From: JAGWAJ01 sp965215155
GTDB taxonomy: Bacteria > Acidobacteriota > Vicinamibacteria > Vicinamibacterales > UBA8438
Length of the DNA: 64,000 bases
Assembly (NCBI GenBank): GCA_965215155.1
Contig: CBDCCY010000004.1
Coordinates: forward strand, 2,604,001-2,668,000
Direction of reading: 5' to 3'
Each line of letters begins with the position of its first letter. Position 1 is the stretch's first letter. Shown here piece after piece: positions 9,501 through 16,777 of this stretch. Made by a program: the position numbers and the translations under genes. The notes below the pieces were generated by a model. It had not been told where the DNA came from. It worked only from the letters and a program-made list of their open reading frames with translations, and did not search any database.

Positions 9501-9689
9501 TACGGCATCGGCCTCACCACCTACGCCATCGGCTTCCCGATCCACTTCGACTGGTCGTGGCTGACGCTGTTCAACCCGGCGTGGGAGGACGCCGTCTTCG
9601 CCTACGCGGCGACGCGGCGCGGCGTGGTGCGCGGCAGCGACGCGTTCCGGCGGGTCCGCTTCCAGATGTGGATCGGGTACGACTTCTAG
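6549..9689 (+). CDS. Secreted metallopeptidase-like / TolB propeller / BamA-like barrel fusion protein
   Basis: The 1046-residue protein appears to join three modules. After a signal peptide (about residues 10-35) comes a gluzincin-like zinc peptidase domain, with HELTH at H150-H154 and the third ligand in WVDEGLADF (E176). The middle (about 290-620) contains TolB-like beta-propeller repeats such as DFSPDGRTVAFSA and YAPDGSYIVHM. The C-terminal 350 residues resemble a BamA/Omp85-type barrel: FFGGNSEMRGYDYLEF, aromatic-rich strands, and a final Phe after IGYD. It is therefore probably outer-membrane anchored. ATG 6549 was chosen because the signal peptide begins there. The substrate is unknown. 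Similar architectures occur in Acidobacteriota and Gemmatimonadota. Confidence 0.85.
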   Translation: MSRHRPARGAGWRLWALLAVGLAVVAADVAAQTQFYPYYGKNRVKYDKFGWHIYTTDHFEIYYYPELEQHLERVASYAESAYQQVSADLKHDLAFPVPLIVFKTHSEFEQQNIIPGTVPEGVAAFAEPYRNRIALPIDEPPDSLYRLITHELTHIFEFDIIPRSLIRNTVPLWVDEGLADFMTGVWRPLDLMTVRDVAVSDEVPSMSEFQGYGGFANARVVYNLGHVTFEFIEDRWGMEGIRQFLFALRRAAIGGGEDPYDEALDLEAEEFDDAFRAYLDDRFEAFRDKERPTDYGRNLVPDPLRSAYPVVFSIEASPSGEVIAALAVNRKDRELDVVLLSAASGEVVGNLTSGFDQNYGFEFISAPGARFNTVPRLSWAPDGDRLAFFVRKGKHRSLVVQNVVSREIEHLIDLEMVDEPESPDFSPDGRTVAFSALRDGVGDIYEIELATGEVTNLTRSDFADYAPIYAPDGSYIVHMTRVSGNNKLFRRDGQTGLQTQLTFGTHDDSGPQFLDERSIMFASTAVDPTQPLDPDTARDGEIFNIWTLDLENGELRQLTDTATGNVNPVRLAPDEDGERDRIGFITYFKSEYGVHTIELQDPLYTASTSDFGGPGPIIDFQAPLTHTLNPGNVRRKGRFENMFMEGRPPINFGVTNSGDLLGGTAITFADVLGDQQLSLQAYSIDTYRTFGGSYANRSSRLQYMLQGFSTEQFFYGLYPGSFYGGFGFLRREDAIATRRMRGGNAFAIYPFDRFRRVELSAGLFNSRESFNDPKLRQQSEAFQLREFGTTLFQDGTYMPLGVRYVQETTVLREFGPVSGNTVMAGFTYAPGAGGLLSRQTLDLDARYYLRLAESGVLAFRARAFRSWGEFPDFTFFGGNSEMRGYDYLEFLGHKSIYANAELRFPLIEAMLTPIGVLGGIRGTFFFNFGVAGLAGQPLRIWSRDPVTVRPVVDYVGDPDTQSVRAVFGDPVTVSGFRLDNARASYGIGLTTYAIGFPIHFDWSWLTLFNPAWEDAVFAYAATRRGVVRGSDAFRRVRFQMWIGYDF

Positions 9690-10468
9690 GAGTCGCGAGA
9701 CCGGCGTGAGCGGGCTCCGCCCCGTGGTCTTCCGACCGCCGGGCTCGCTGTGTCCGTCTCGTTGCGGGCGAGAATCTTCCGCGCCGCGCTCTCGATGACC
9801 TGCTGCGTCAGCCGCGCGGCGCTGCCGCGCCCGGACGCGGTGGCGGGGCGGCCCGTTACCCAGACCTCCGGCATGTCGGCGGCGAGGATGTCGTCGAAGT
9901 CGCCGTCGCTCGCGACGCTTCGCGGGGCGAACTCCGTGATGTCGATGGGGCCCGACCAGAAGTCGGCGTGCTTGATGAGCAGCCAGTTGCGGCCGCGCTG
10001 GGCCGGCGCCGTGTCGGCGCGATCGCGGAGGCGGACCAGGGCCCAGGACCCCTTGAGCTTGTAGCCGTCGAGCGAGAACTTCAAGTCGCCCTTCGCCAGC
10101 GCCGCATTCACGTCCTGGACCTCCGGGGTCCACGTCCCGCGATCCCAGAGCATGACGATGCCGGCACCGTAGCCCTCCGGGATCACCCCTTCGAAGGCGC
10201 CGTAGTCGCGCGGATGGTCCTCGGTCCGCACCGCCATGCGCCGGTCGTCCGTGTTCAGCGAGGGGCCCTTCGGCACCGCCCAGGAAAGGAGGACCCCGTC
10301 GTGCTCGAGGCGCAGGTCGTAGTGCAGGTGGCTGGCGAGGTGCTTCTGCACGCAGAAGGCGAGGGGAGCCGGCTGCGCACGCCTTCGCCCGCGCCGGGTA
10401 CGCTCGTCGCCGGCAGGTTCGGGCGTCTTCGAGAAATCGCGCTTGCGGCGGTACTCGTCGAGGGGCAT
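9686..10468 (-). CDS. Stand-alone LigD-type 3'-phosphoesterase
   Basis: The 260-residue protein matches the phosphoesterase domain of bacterial NHEJ ligase LigD, which trims 3'-phosphate or ribonucleotide ends before joining. H43, H49 and D51 in KHLASHLHYDLRLEHDG fit the known manganese-binding residues. The WAVPKGPS and AFEGVIPEGYGAG blocks follow. No ligase or polymerase domain is attached, and no ku or ligase gene lies nearby. The C terminus (about 190-260) is an extra basic tail ending in Arg/Ser-rich sequence. ATG 10468 is preferred over an earlier in-frame start because family sequence begins there. The 3' end overlaps the opposing barrel gene by four bases. Confidence 0.9.
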   Translation of the reverse strand: MPLDEYRRKRDFSKTPEPAGDERTRRGRRRAQPAPLAFCVQKHLASHLHYDLRLEHDGVLLSWAVPKGPSLNTDDRRMAVRTEDHPRDYGAFEGVIPEGYGAGIVMLWDRGTWTPEVQDVNAALAKGDLKFSLDGYKLKGSWALVRLRDRADTAPAQRGRNWLLIKHADFWSGPIDITEFAPRSVASDGDFDDILAADMPEVWVTGRPATASGRGSAARLTQQVIESAARKILARNETDTASPAVGRPRGGARSRRSRDS

Positions 10469-10500
10469 GGGTCGCCGGAGGTGAGTCCCATCATACCGTC

Positions 10501-10540
10501 CCGGACAGCCGCATTCCCCGCCGGACAGCCGCATTCCCCC
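10501..10540 (+). repeat. 20-bp tandem repeat beside intron 1
   Basis: CCGGACAGCCGCATTCCCC plus one further base occurs twice in tandem (10501-10520 and 10521-10540), differing only at the final base. It lies 16 bases before the intron insertion point, in the leader of the symporter gene. Confidence 0.85.
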
Positions 10541-11087
10541 GTATGATGGCCCGATGGTGCGTCGTGCCGACGCGGGCGGGAGACCGGCTGCGTCACGCTG
10601 TTCTTCTCCAGCGGGTGCAAGTCCCGCCTCGGTAAGCGCCGGAGCGCCGAGTAGCAGACCCCAGGCACGACCGGAGACGGCCGTGGCCCGAGCGGGGTGT
10701 CAGAAGCCTCTTCGGAGGGAGCAAGTCCGCGGGCCGCAACATGAAGTGAAGCCTGCAGCCTCGACACATTCACAATCCGAGAGCCGAGCCGCTCATCTCA
10801 CGGCGAAGGCCATGTCTCCCGCGCCCCGGTCCGGCGGTGTACGCGCGGGAGGTCTCGGCGGGGTATGGGGCGCAGCACGCGGACACGGAGAGGGACGGAA
10901 CACGAGAGGCCCGTCTGCGCGGCCCGGGTCGGGGCAGCGCGGCCCGCATAAGCCGAAGGTGAAAGCGGGCGCGGCGCAGCGGGAGTCCGAGGGGGCCATA
11001 GTACTGCGGAGGGCCGTGCAGCAGAACGCGGCCGGAGGGAAGGGCCCCTGCGGTGGACACGGCGTGGGCGCAAGGACGCGCGAGGGC

Positions 11088-12446
11088 ATGGCCGGCGAGA
11101 CCGGACCCAACTCCCCCGGGAGGCGTCCGCCTCTCGACCAAGTGCGCCAATTGCAACGACGCCTGTGGGCCGCGGCCAAGCGGTCCCCGAAGCGGCGCTT
11201 CCACGCCCTGATGGACCGGATCTGGAGGGATGACGTCCTCCGGGAGGCGTGGCGGCGTGTCAAGCGGAATCGTGGCTCGGCGGGTGTCGATTCCGAGACG
11301 CTGGCCGAGATTGAGCAGCGCGGTGTCGATGAGTTCCTGCGGGAACTCGGCGCGGCGTTGCGCGCGGGGACGTACCGGCCGCAGCTGGTCCTTCGGCGGT
11401 ACATTCCCAAGGCCGATGGCCGACGACGACCGCTGGGGATACCGACGGTCCGTGACCGGGTGGCGCAGATGGCCGCGACGCTGGTGTTGAGCCCCATCTT
11501 CGAGGCGGATTTCCGCGATTCGTCGTATGGGTTTCGACCGAAGCGGAGCGCGACGCAGGCGCTGGAGGTCCTTCGCGTCCGCGGGGCGCGCGGGGGCTGC
11601 CACGTGCTGGACGCCGACATCTGCGACTACTTCAGCAGCATCGACCACGCGAAGTTGCTGACGCTGGTGCGCCAGCGGGTGTCGGACCGGCGAGTCCTTC
11701 GTCTGCTACGGCTGTGGCTGGCGGCGGGAGTGATGGACGAGGGGCGGGTGCATCGGACCCTGGCGGGGACTCCGCAGGGGGGCGTCATCTCGCCGCTCTT
11801 GTCGAACATCTTCCTGCATGTGCTCGACCGGGTCTGGGAGGACCGGTGGGCGCACCTGGGTACGCTGGTGCGTTACGCCGACGACTTCGTGGTGATGTGC
11901 GATACGAAGGCGGCGGTCGAGACGGCTCGGGAGCGGGTGGGCCTGGTGCTGGCCCGCCTCGGGCTGGAGCTGCATCCGGAGAAGACGCGGGTGGTCGACC
12001 TGACAGACGGCCGTGAAGGCTTCGATTTCCTGGGGTGTCATCTGCACAAGCGCATGAGCGGTCCCATCTGGGCCCGCAAGCGGCGACGGGTGTATTTCCT
12101 GCACCGCTGGCCGTCTCGACGTGCGATGAAGCAGGTGCGCGCCCGCGTGCGGGCGCTGACCCCTCGGGGCCGCTGCCACACGGACCTGCGTCTGGTCATC
12201 GCGGACGTGAACCGGGTCCTTCGCGGGTGGGGGCAGTATTTCCGGACCGGCAATGCGGCGACCCACTTCGTACAGCTCGACGACTACGTGGCTGGGCGTC
12301 TGCGCGGCTTGCTTCTCAAGCGTGCGGGGGCTCGTCTGGTGGCTGGTCGGGCGCGGGCTTGGCGTCGTCCGTTCTTCGAGGCCCTGGGGCTCGTCCGCCT
12401 GCGCGGCACGATTCGGTATCCGGGGGTGGTGCATGCTGCGACCTGA
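11088..12446 (+). CDS. ltrA: Group II intron maturase/reverse transcriptase (copy 1)
   Basis: The 452-residue protein copies the intron RNA into DNA and helps it splice. RT blocks are clear: RNRGSAGVD (RT0/1), LGIPTVRDRVAQ, FRDSSYGFRP, the palm DADICDYFSSID, GTPQGGVISPLLSN, and the catalytic YADD at residues 263-266. A maturase (X) segment follows, around NRVLRGWGQYFRTGN. No H-N-H endonuclease domain is visible after it, so target cleavage probably relies on reverse splicing. The frame is open back to the 5' exon ATG, but ATG 11088 is the best start: it follows GAGGGC and lies at the beginning of family-like sequence. Confidence 0.9.
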   Translation: MAGETGPNSPGRRPPLDQVRQLQRRLWAAAKRSPKRRFHALMDRIWRDDVLREAWRRVKRNRGSAGVDSETLAEIEQRGVDEFLRELGAALRAGTYRPQLVLRRYIPKADGRRRPLGIPTVRDRVAQMAATLVLSPIFEADFRDSSYGFRPKRSATQALEVLRVRGARGGCHVLDADICDYFSSIDHAKLLTLVRQRVSDRRVLRLLRLWLAAGVMDEGRVHRTLAGTPQGGVISPLLSNIFLHVLDRVWEDRWAHLGTLVRYADDFVVMCDTKAAVETARERVGLVLARLGLELHPEKTRVVDLTDGREGFDFLGCHLHKRMSGPIWARKRRRVYFLHRWPSRRAMKQVRARVRALTPRGRCHTDLRLVIADVNRVLRGWGQYFRTGNAATHFVQLDDYVAGRLRGLLLKRAGARLVAGRARAWRRPFFEALGLVRLRGTIRYPGVVHAAT

Positions 12447-12458
12447 AGTCCACCTGGT

Positions 12459-12491
12459 AAGCCGTGTGCGGGAAATCCGCACGCACGGTTT
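12459..12491 (+). ncRNA. Group II intron domain V (copy 1)
   Basis: The segment folds as AAGCCGTG, then GTGCGG, a GAAA-type loop, CCGCAC, and a closing CACGGTTT. This matches the 34-base catalytic hairpin of bacterial group II introns, including the AGC near its 5' base. It lies 13 bases after the maturase stop, the usual place. Confidence 0.85.
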
Positions 12492-12552
12492 GAACGGGGG
12501 TCTTGCTTTCAGCCGGTCGGTACCGCCGCCCGGTGCCCAGTGAGATCTACCA

Positions 12553-13989
12553 ATGCTGACCGCGGTCATCGTCTACCTGGCGGTGCTCGTCCTGATCGGC
12601 ACCCGCCGCAGCCGGCAGGTAAAGACGGGCGACGACTTCCTCGTGGCGGGGCGCACGCTGCCCGCGCGCGTGCTCGTCTTCACGCTGCTCGCCACCTGGA
12701 TCGGCTCCGGCAGCCTGTTCGGCGGCGCCGGCCTCGGCTACCGGGAGGGATTCCCGGCGCTCTGGCAGTCGGCGGGAGCCTGGGCCGGCATCGCCCTGGT
12801 CTACTTCCTCGCCCCGCGGGTGCGGCGGATCGCGCAGTACACAGTGCCGGACATCCTGGAGCTGCGCTACGGTCCGGCGGCGCGCATCCTGGGCACCGTA
12901 ACGACCGTGCTCGCCTACGGGACGATCGCGGCGTATCAGTTCCGCGGCGGCGGCCGGCTGCTCAGCCTGATCGCGGGTGTCGATCCGGACACCGGCGCCC
13001 TCGTCACCGCCGCTGCCTGCATCCTGTTCACTGCGCTGGCGGGGATGCTGTCGATTGCCTACCTCGACGTCGGCAACGGGTTGCTGATGACGCTGGCGGT
13101 GATGCTCGGCGTCGGCTTCCTGATCGGGGAGGGCGGCGGCATGGGAGCGTCGCTCGCGGCGCTGCGGCCGGAGCAGGTGTCGGTGTTCGGCAACCTTGGG
13201 CCGCAGGCGGCCTTCGCGCTCTTCCTGCCGACGATGTTCCTGCTGCTCGGCGAAGCGAACATGTACCAGAAGTTCTTCTCGGCCCGCGACGAGCGGGCGG
13301 CCCGCCTCGCGGTGGTCGGCTGGATCGCCGGGACGGTCGTCGTCGAGACGCTTATCGAGGCGACCGGGATCTTCGGCAGCCTGGCCGTCGGCGGCCTCAC
13401 CACCACCCAGTCCGAGGAGATCGTGCTCCGCGTTGCGACCGACGTAATGCCGCCGGTGCTCGGGGTGCTCCTGGTCTGCGGCGCCGCGGCGATCGTCGTC
13501 TCGACCGCGAACAGCTTCCTGCTGACCCCGTCGACGAACCTGATCCGCGACGTCTACCAGCGCTTCATCAACCCGGCCGCCACCGATCGGCAGCTCGTGC
13601 TCTACACCCGCCTGGTGGTCGTCGGCGTCGGCGCCCTCGGCTACGTCGCGGGCAGCTTCTTCCCGACCATCCTGGCGATGGCGCTCTGGGCCTACACGAT
13701 GTACGGCGCCGGCATCACGCCGGCCCTGCTCGGCGCGCTCGTCTGGAAGCGGGCTACCCGCGCGGGCGGCGTCGCGTCGATCCTGGTGGGGATGGTGACC
13801 ACGCTCGGCTGGGAGATCGCCGGCCTGGCGCGCGCCGGGGCCGACGGCGCCGCGGTCTACCCGTTCGGCTGGCAGACGGCCTACCCGGCACTGGCGCTCT
13901 CGATAGCCACGCTGATCGTGGTGAGCCTCGCGACCCGTCCGCCGGCGCGGCACGAAGTCGAGCTGCGGGCCCCCATCCCGCGCGGATGA
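12553..13989 (+). CDS. Sodium:solute symporter family transporter
   Basis: The 478-residue inner-membrane protein belongs to the SSS family, which uses the sodium gradient to import organic solutes. The start MLTAVIVYLAVLVLIG forms the first helix and is followed by the family hallmarks VKTGDDFLVAGRTLPA and TWIGSGSLFGGAGLGY. About twelve to thirteen membrane segments are visible. The substrate cannot be told from sequence. ATG 12553 overlaps the 3' edge of group II intron 1. The pre-insertion gene most likely started at the ATG now at 10554-10556, joined directly to CTGACC. No clear ribosome binding site precedes the present start, so expression may depend on intron-borne sequence or on splicing. 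Confidence 0.88.
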   Translation: MLTAVIVYLAVLVLIGTRRSRQVKTGDDFLVAGRTLPARVLVFTLLATWIGSGSLFGGAGLGYREGFPALWQSAGAWAGIALVYFLAPRVRRIAQYTVPDILELRYGPAARILGTVTTVLAYGTIAAYQFRGGGRLLSLIAGVDPDTGALVTAAACILFTALAGMLSIAYLDVGNGLLMTLAVMLGVGFLIGEGGGMGASLAALRPEQVSVFGNLGPQAAFALFLPTMFLLLGEANMYQKFFSARDERAARLAVVGWIAGTVVVETLIEATGIFGSLAVGGLTTTQSEEIVLRVATDVMPPVLGVLLVCGAAAIVVSTANSFLLTPSTNLIRDVYQRFINPAATDRQLVLYTRLVVVGVGALGYVAGSFFPTILAMALWAYTMYGAGITPALLGALVWKRATRAGGVASILVGMVTTLGWEIAGLARAGADGAAVYPFGWQTAYPALALSIATLIVVSLATRPPARHEVELRAPIPRG

Positions 13990-14076
13990 CCGGCGACCGT
14001 CCCCGCGCCGTAGAACGGGCAGGACTCCTACAGGGAACGGCGGGCCGGGAATCGGAGCCGCCGGCGACGGTCTCCT

Positions 14077-14128
14077 AGGAGCTTGCGCCGCAGAACGCAA
14101 CGGAGTGAGTTCCGCGGCGCAAGCTCCT
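14077..14128. repeat. 15-bp inverted repeat hairpin
   Basis: AGGAGCTTGCGCCGC (14077-14091) pairs perfectly with 14114-14128 across a 22-base loop. It lies between two convergent genes and may act as a terminator, although no T-run follows. Its arms resemble those of the dispersed hairpin repeat just downstream. Confidence 0.8.
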
Positions 14129-14183
14129 GGGGCGGTGGGGGCTGGGGCCGAACACGGAGCCTGCGACGGGTTTGGCGGCGCTA

Positions 14184-14258
14184 GGAGTCTGCGCCGCAGA
14201 AACGTGCCATGGAGCGGTTCGTGCCAGCGCAGACTCCCAACGCGCCCGTGAGGGCGCG
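14184..14258 (+). repeat. Dispersed double-hairpin repeat, copy A
   Basis: GGAGTCTGCGC (14184-14194) pairs with GCGCAGACTCC (14227-14237). A second stem follows, CGCGCCC-GTGA-GGGCGCG (14241-14258). The block from the right arm through the second hairpin recurs at 21321-21350 and, inverted, at 35359-35386. This is a REP-like arrangement. Copy A ends at the stop codon of yggX. Confidence 0.8.
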
Positions 14259-14585
14259 CTAGTGCTTTGCCGGCGGAGGCACGTACTCGGGGGGCGGCGC
14301 CGCCTCCTCGCCGAAAAAGAACTCTTCCATCTGGGCGGCGACCAGCTTCTGCGCTTCCTTCTGCCAGGGCATCAGCCGGTACTCGTTGAGGATCATCTTC
14401 ATCCGCTCTTCCCAGAGCTGCCACGCCTCGAGGGAGACGCTCTCGAAGATGCGTCGGCCCAACTCGCCGGGCCACGGGGGTTCGTCGAGTCCCGGAAGCT
14501 CCTTCTGAAGCTTCACGCACTTGACGAGGCGGCCGCCGCCGGGGGCCCCGGGACCGTCGGCCGGAGGAAAATCGGAAGAGCTCAT
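14259..14585 (-). CDS. yggX: YggX family Fe(2+)-trafficking protein
   Basis: This small cytoplasmic protein is thought to protect iron-sulfur clusters and to handle labile iron. The conserved core is easily seen: VKCVKLQKE near the N terminus (with the family Cys), PGELGRRIFESVSLEAWQLW, an MILNEYRL segment and the C-terminal EMEEFFFG-like helix. At 108 residues it is longer than the roughly 90-residue E. coli protein because of a Gly/Pro-rich N-terminal extension and a Pro-rich tail. It starts 58 bases downstream of the molybdopterin oxidoreductase stop on the same strand, so co-transcription with that Fe-S enzyme is plausible. Confidence 0.9.
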   Translation of the reverse strand: MSSSDFPPADGPGAPGGGRLVKCVKLQKELPGLDEPPWPGELGRRIFESVSLEAWQLWEERMKMILNEYRLMPWQKEAQKLVAAQMEEFFFGEEAAPPPEYVPPPAKH

Positions 14586-14643
14586 CGTCGGTGTCGGGAG
14601 ATCGGCGGGCGGCGGTCCCCGCCGCCGCCGGCCATCCCCAGGA

Positions 14644-16737
14644 TCAGTGTAGCCGGCCGGCCGGCCCGTCCCCCGTCCAGAGCGCGATGCTCTGACCCTC
14701 GAGGCCGGCGGTGACGATGCGCGTCACCTCGACCCGCGCGTCGTTGAAGCAGGCGCCGCCACCGAGGTCGGTCAGCGCGTCGGGCACGACCGCATTCGCC
14801 GTCGAGCCGTTCAGGGTGCTCTTGCGCCACAGCCCCTTGGGGAGGCTGACGACTCCGGGGCGGACCCCGGCGTTCACGGTGACGGGGCAGTGGATCTCGC
14901 CTCCGGCGTTGAAGACGCGGGCCGTGTCGCCCGTCGACAGGTTGCGCCGGGCGGCATCCGCCGGGTGAATCTGCAATGTGGCCAACCGCTCGCGCAACTC
15001 GCCCAGCGTCGACGTCACGGTCTTGTCGCTCGCCGGGGAGACGAGGGCCAGCGGGTAGGCGTCCGTTGCGGGATCCGCCCGGAAGCGGTAGAGGCCCTCC
15101 GGCGCCTGCTGCTCCAGCGCTTCGGGGAAGAGGTGGACCTTGCGGTCCGCGGTGCGCGGGAAAACGTCGGCGAACTGCACCGGCGCCGAGGCCCCCGGCG
15201 GTGCGGCGAGCCCGTGCGCGAGGAGCCCGTCGCGCACGCCGTCGGGGAGCGCGCCGGCCACGTGCAGCAACGCCTCCGGGTCCGACCGCAGCGCGGGGCT
15301 CGCGTCGACGCCGATTCGGCGCGCAAGCTCGGCGAACACCTCGCCGTTGGGCCGCGCGTCGCCGACCGCCTCGATCACCGGCTGCACGAGCTGCAACGCG
15401 CCGTGCCCGTAACTGTGGGCGACGTCGTAGTGTTCCAGGAAGGTCGTCGCCGGCAGGACAATGTCGGCCCAGCGCGCCGTGTCGGTCATCACCTGGTCGA
15501 ATACGACGGTGAACAGGTCCTCGCGCGCCAGCCCGCGCAGCACCCGGTTCTGGTCCGGCATCGTCGCCGCCGGGTTGCAGTTGTAGACGAAGAGCAGCTT
15601 GACGGGCGGTCCGTCGTCCCCCGTCAGCGCGCGTCCGAGGCGGTTCATGTTGACGACGCGCGTCGGCGGCTCTCCGGCCCCGATCCACGGCTTGGCGGAG
15701 AGGTCGACGGCGGCCGAGTTGCTCATCGAGTAGCCGCCGCCCCGCACCCCGAACTTCCCGCCGACGGCCGGCAGGGCGAGCACCGCGAGGGCCGCGTTGC
15801 CGCCGTTGCGGTTGCGCTCGAGACCCCAGCCGCAGCGGATGACGGCCGGCGACGTCTCCGCGTACAGCTCCGCCACGCGCTGCAGCAGGTCGGCGTCGAC
15901 GTCGGCGGCCGCCGCGGCGCGCTCCATCGTCCATTCGGCCGCGCGCTCCCGGAGCCGATCCGCGCCGTTTGCGTGCGCGTTCAGGAAGCTGCGGTCGGCG
16001 AGCCCTTCCTCGAACAGGAAGCGGTGCATCGCGAGCGCGACCGTAACGTCCGAGCCGGGGCGGACGGCGAGGTGGATGTCGGCCTGCCGGGCCAGCGGCG
16101 TCCGGCGCGGGTCGATGACCACCAGCGCGGCCCCCGCCTTGACGGCGGCCCGCACGTGCGGCACCAGATGGATGCTGGTGTTCGACGGGTTCGCGCCCCA
16201 GATGATGATGAGCTTCGCGTGCTCGTAGTCGGCGTAGGTAACGCCGGGCATCCGGCCGTAGAGCGCGGCGGCGGCGGTCGTGGTCGGCGCGGCGCAGACC
16301 GTGCGGGCGAGGCGCGCGGCGCCGAGCCCCCGGAAGAGCTCGGCGTCGGCCGTGTCCTGTGTGACCAGCCCGTTCGACCCGCCGTACGAGACCGGGAGGA
16401 TGGCCTCTCCGCCGTCGCGCGCGCGGACCTCCCGCATCCGGGTCGCCACTGCGTCGAGGGCTTCTTCCCAGCTCACGTTCCGGAAGCGCCCTTCGCCCCG
16501 GGCCCCGACGCGCAACCCGGGGCGGTGCAGCCGGTCGCTGCCGTAGACGCGGTCCCCGAAGCGGCGCACCTTGGTGCAGATGTACCCGCCCGTGACCGCC
16601 TGCCGGTGCGAGCCGTCGATGCGGGTGAGCCGCCCCTTCTCGACCGAGACGGCCAGGCTGCAGGTGTCCGGACAGTCGAGCGGGCACGCCGTCTCGACGG
16701 TCGACCGGCCCCACCGCAACTCGTCCCGCTCCTGCAT
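14644..16737 (-). CDS. Molybdopterin-dependent oxidoreductase, BisC-like
   Basis: The 697-residue enzyme belongs to the DMSO-reductase superfamily (COG0243). The N-terminal cysteines C18, C22, C26 and C54 (CPLDCPDTC, then YICTK) would hold a 4Fe-4S cluster. Molybdopterin-binding stretches follow: WGANPSNTSIH, VIDPRRTPLARQADIHLAVRPGSD and FLFVYNCNPAATMPD. The C-terminal dinucleotide-binding domain is present, with LVSPASDKTVTST and DTARVFNAGG. No Tat signal is visible, so it is probably cytoplasmic. Substrate unknown. It is divergent from the ABC ATPase gene, with only 40 bases between the starts. Confidence 0.88.
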   Translation of the reverse strand: MQERDELRWGRSTVETACPLDCPDTCSLAVSVEKGRLTRIDGSHRQAVTGGYICTKVRRFGDRVYGSDRLHRPGLRVGARGEGRFRNVSWEEALDAVATRMREVRARDGGEAILPVSYGGSNGLVTQDTADAELFRGLGAARLARTVCAAPTTTAAAALYGRMPGVTYADYEHAKLIIIWGANPSNTSIHLVPHVRAAVKAGAALVVIDPRRTPLARQADIHLAVRPGSDVTVALAMHRFLFEEGLADRSFLNAHANGADRLRERAAEWTMERAAAAADVDADLLQRVAELYAETSPAVIRCGWGLERNRNGGNAALAVLALPAVGGKFGVRGGGYSMSNSAAVDLSAKPWIGAGEPPTRVVNMNRLGRALTGDDGPPVKLLFVYNCNPAATMPDQNRVLRGLAREDLFTVVFDQVMTDTARWADIVLPATTFLEHYDVAHSYGHGALQLVQPVIEAVGDARPNGEVFAELARRIGVDASPALRSDPEALLHVAGALPDGVRDGLLAHGLAAPPGASAPVQFADVFPRTADRKVHLFPEALEQQAPEGLYRFRADPATDAYPLALVSPASDKTVTSTLGELRERLATLQIHPADAARRNLSTGDTARVFNAGGEIHCPVTVNAGVRPGVVSLPKGLWRKSTLNGSTANAVVPDALTDLGGGACFNDARVEVTRIVTAGLEGQSIALWTGDGPAGRLH

Positions 16738-16777
16738 CGGCGGAGTGTACCATGCAGCGTTCGGCGAGGTTGTCGGA

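Larger units (their letters stand above)
10557..12554 (+). mobile_element. Group II intron copy 1, inserted at the symporter start codon
   Basis: A roughly 2-kb retroelement begins with the group II 5' consensus GTGCG at 10557. It contains a maturase/reverse-transcriptase gene and ends with a domain V-like hairpin and a short domain VI. The 3' edge lies within 12552-12555; the exact last base cannot be fixed. The 5' exon ends in GATG and the 3' edge reads AATG, so an ATG stands on both sides. Protein and antisense translations agree throughout with the copy at 23216, which implies near-complete DNA identity and recent movement. Translation of the downstream gene can start at ATG 12553 without splicing. 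Confidence 0.9.

Noticed and set aside
10554..11087. Upstream extension of the intron maturase frame to the exon ATG
   Set aside because: Translated sequence before 11088 has no RT or maturase features and overlaps structured intron RNA domains.
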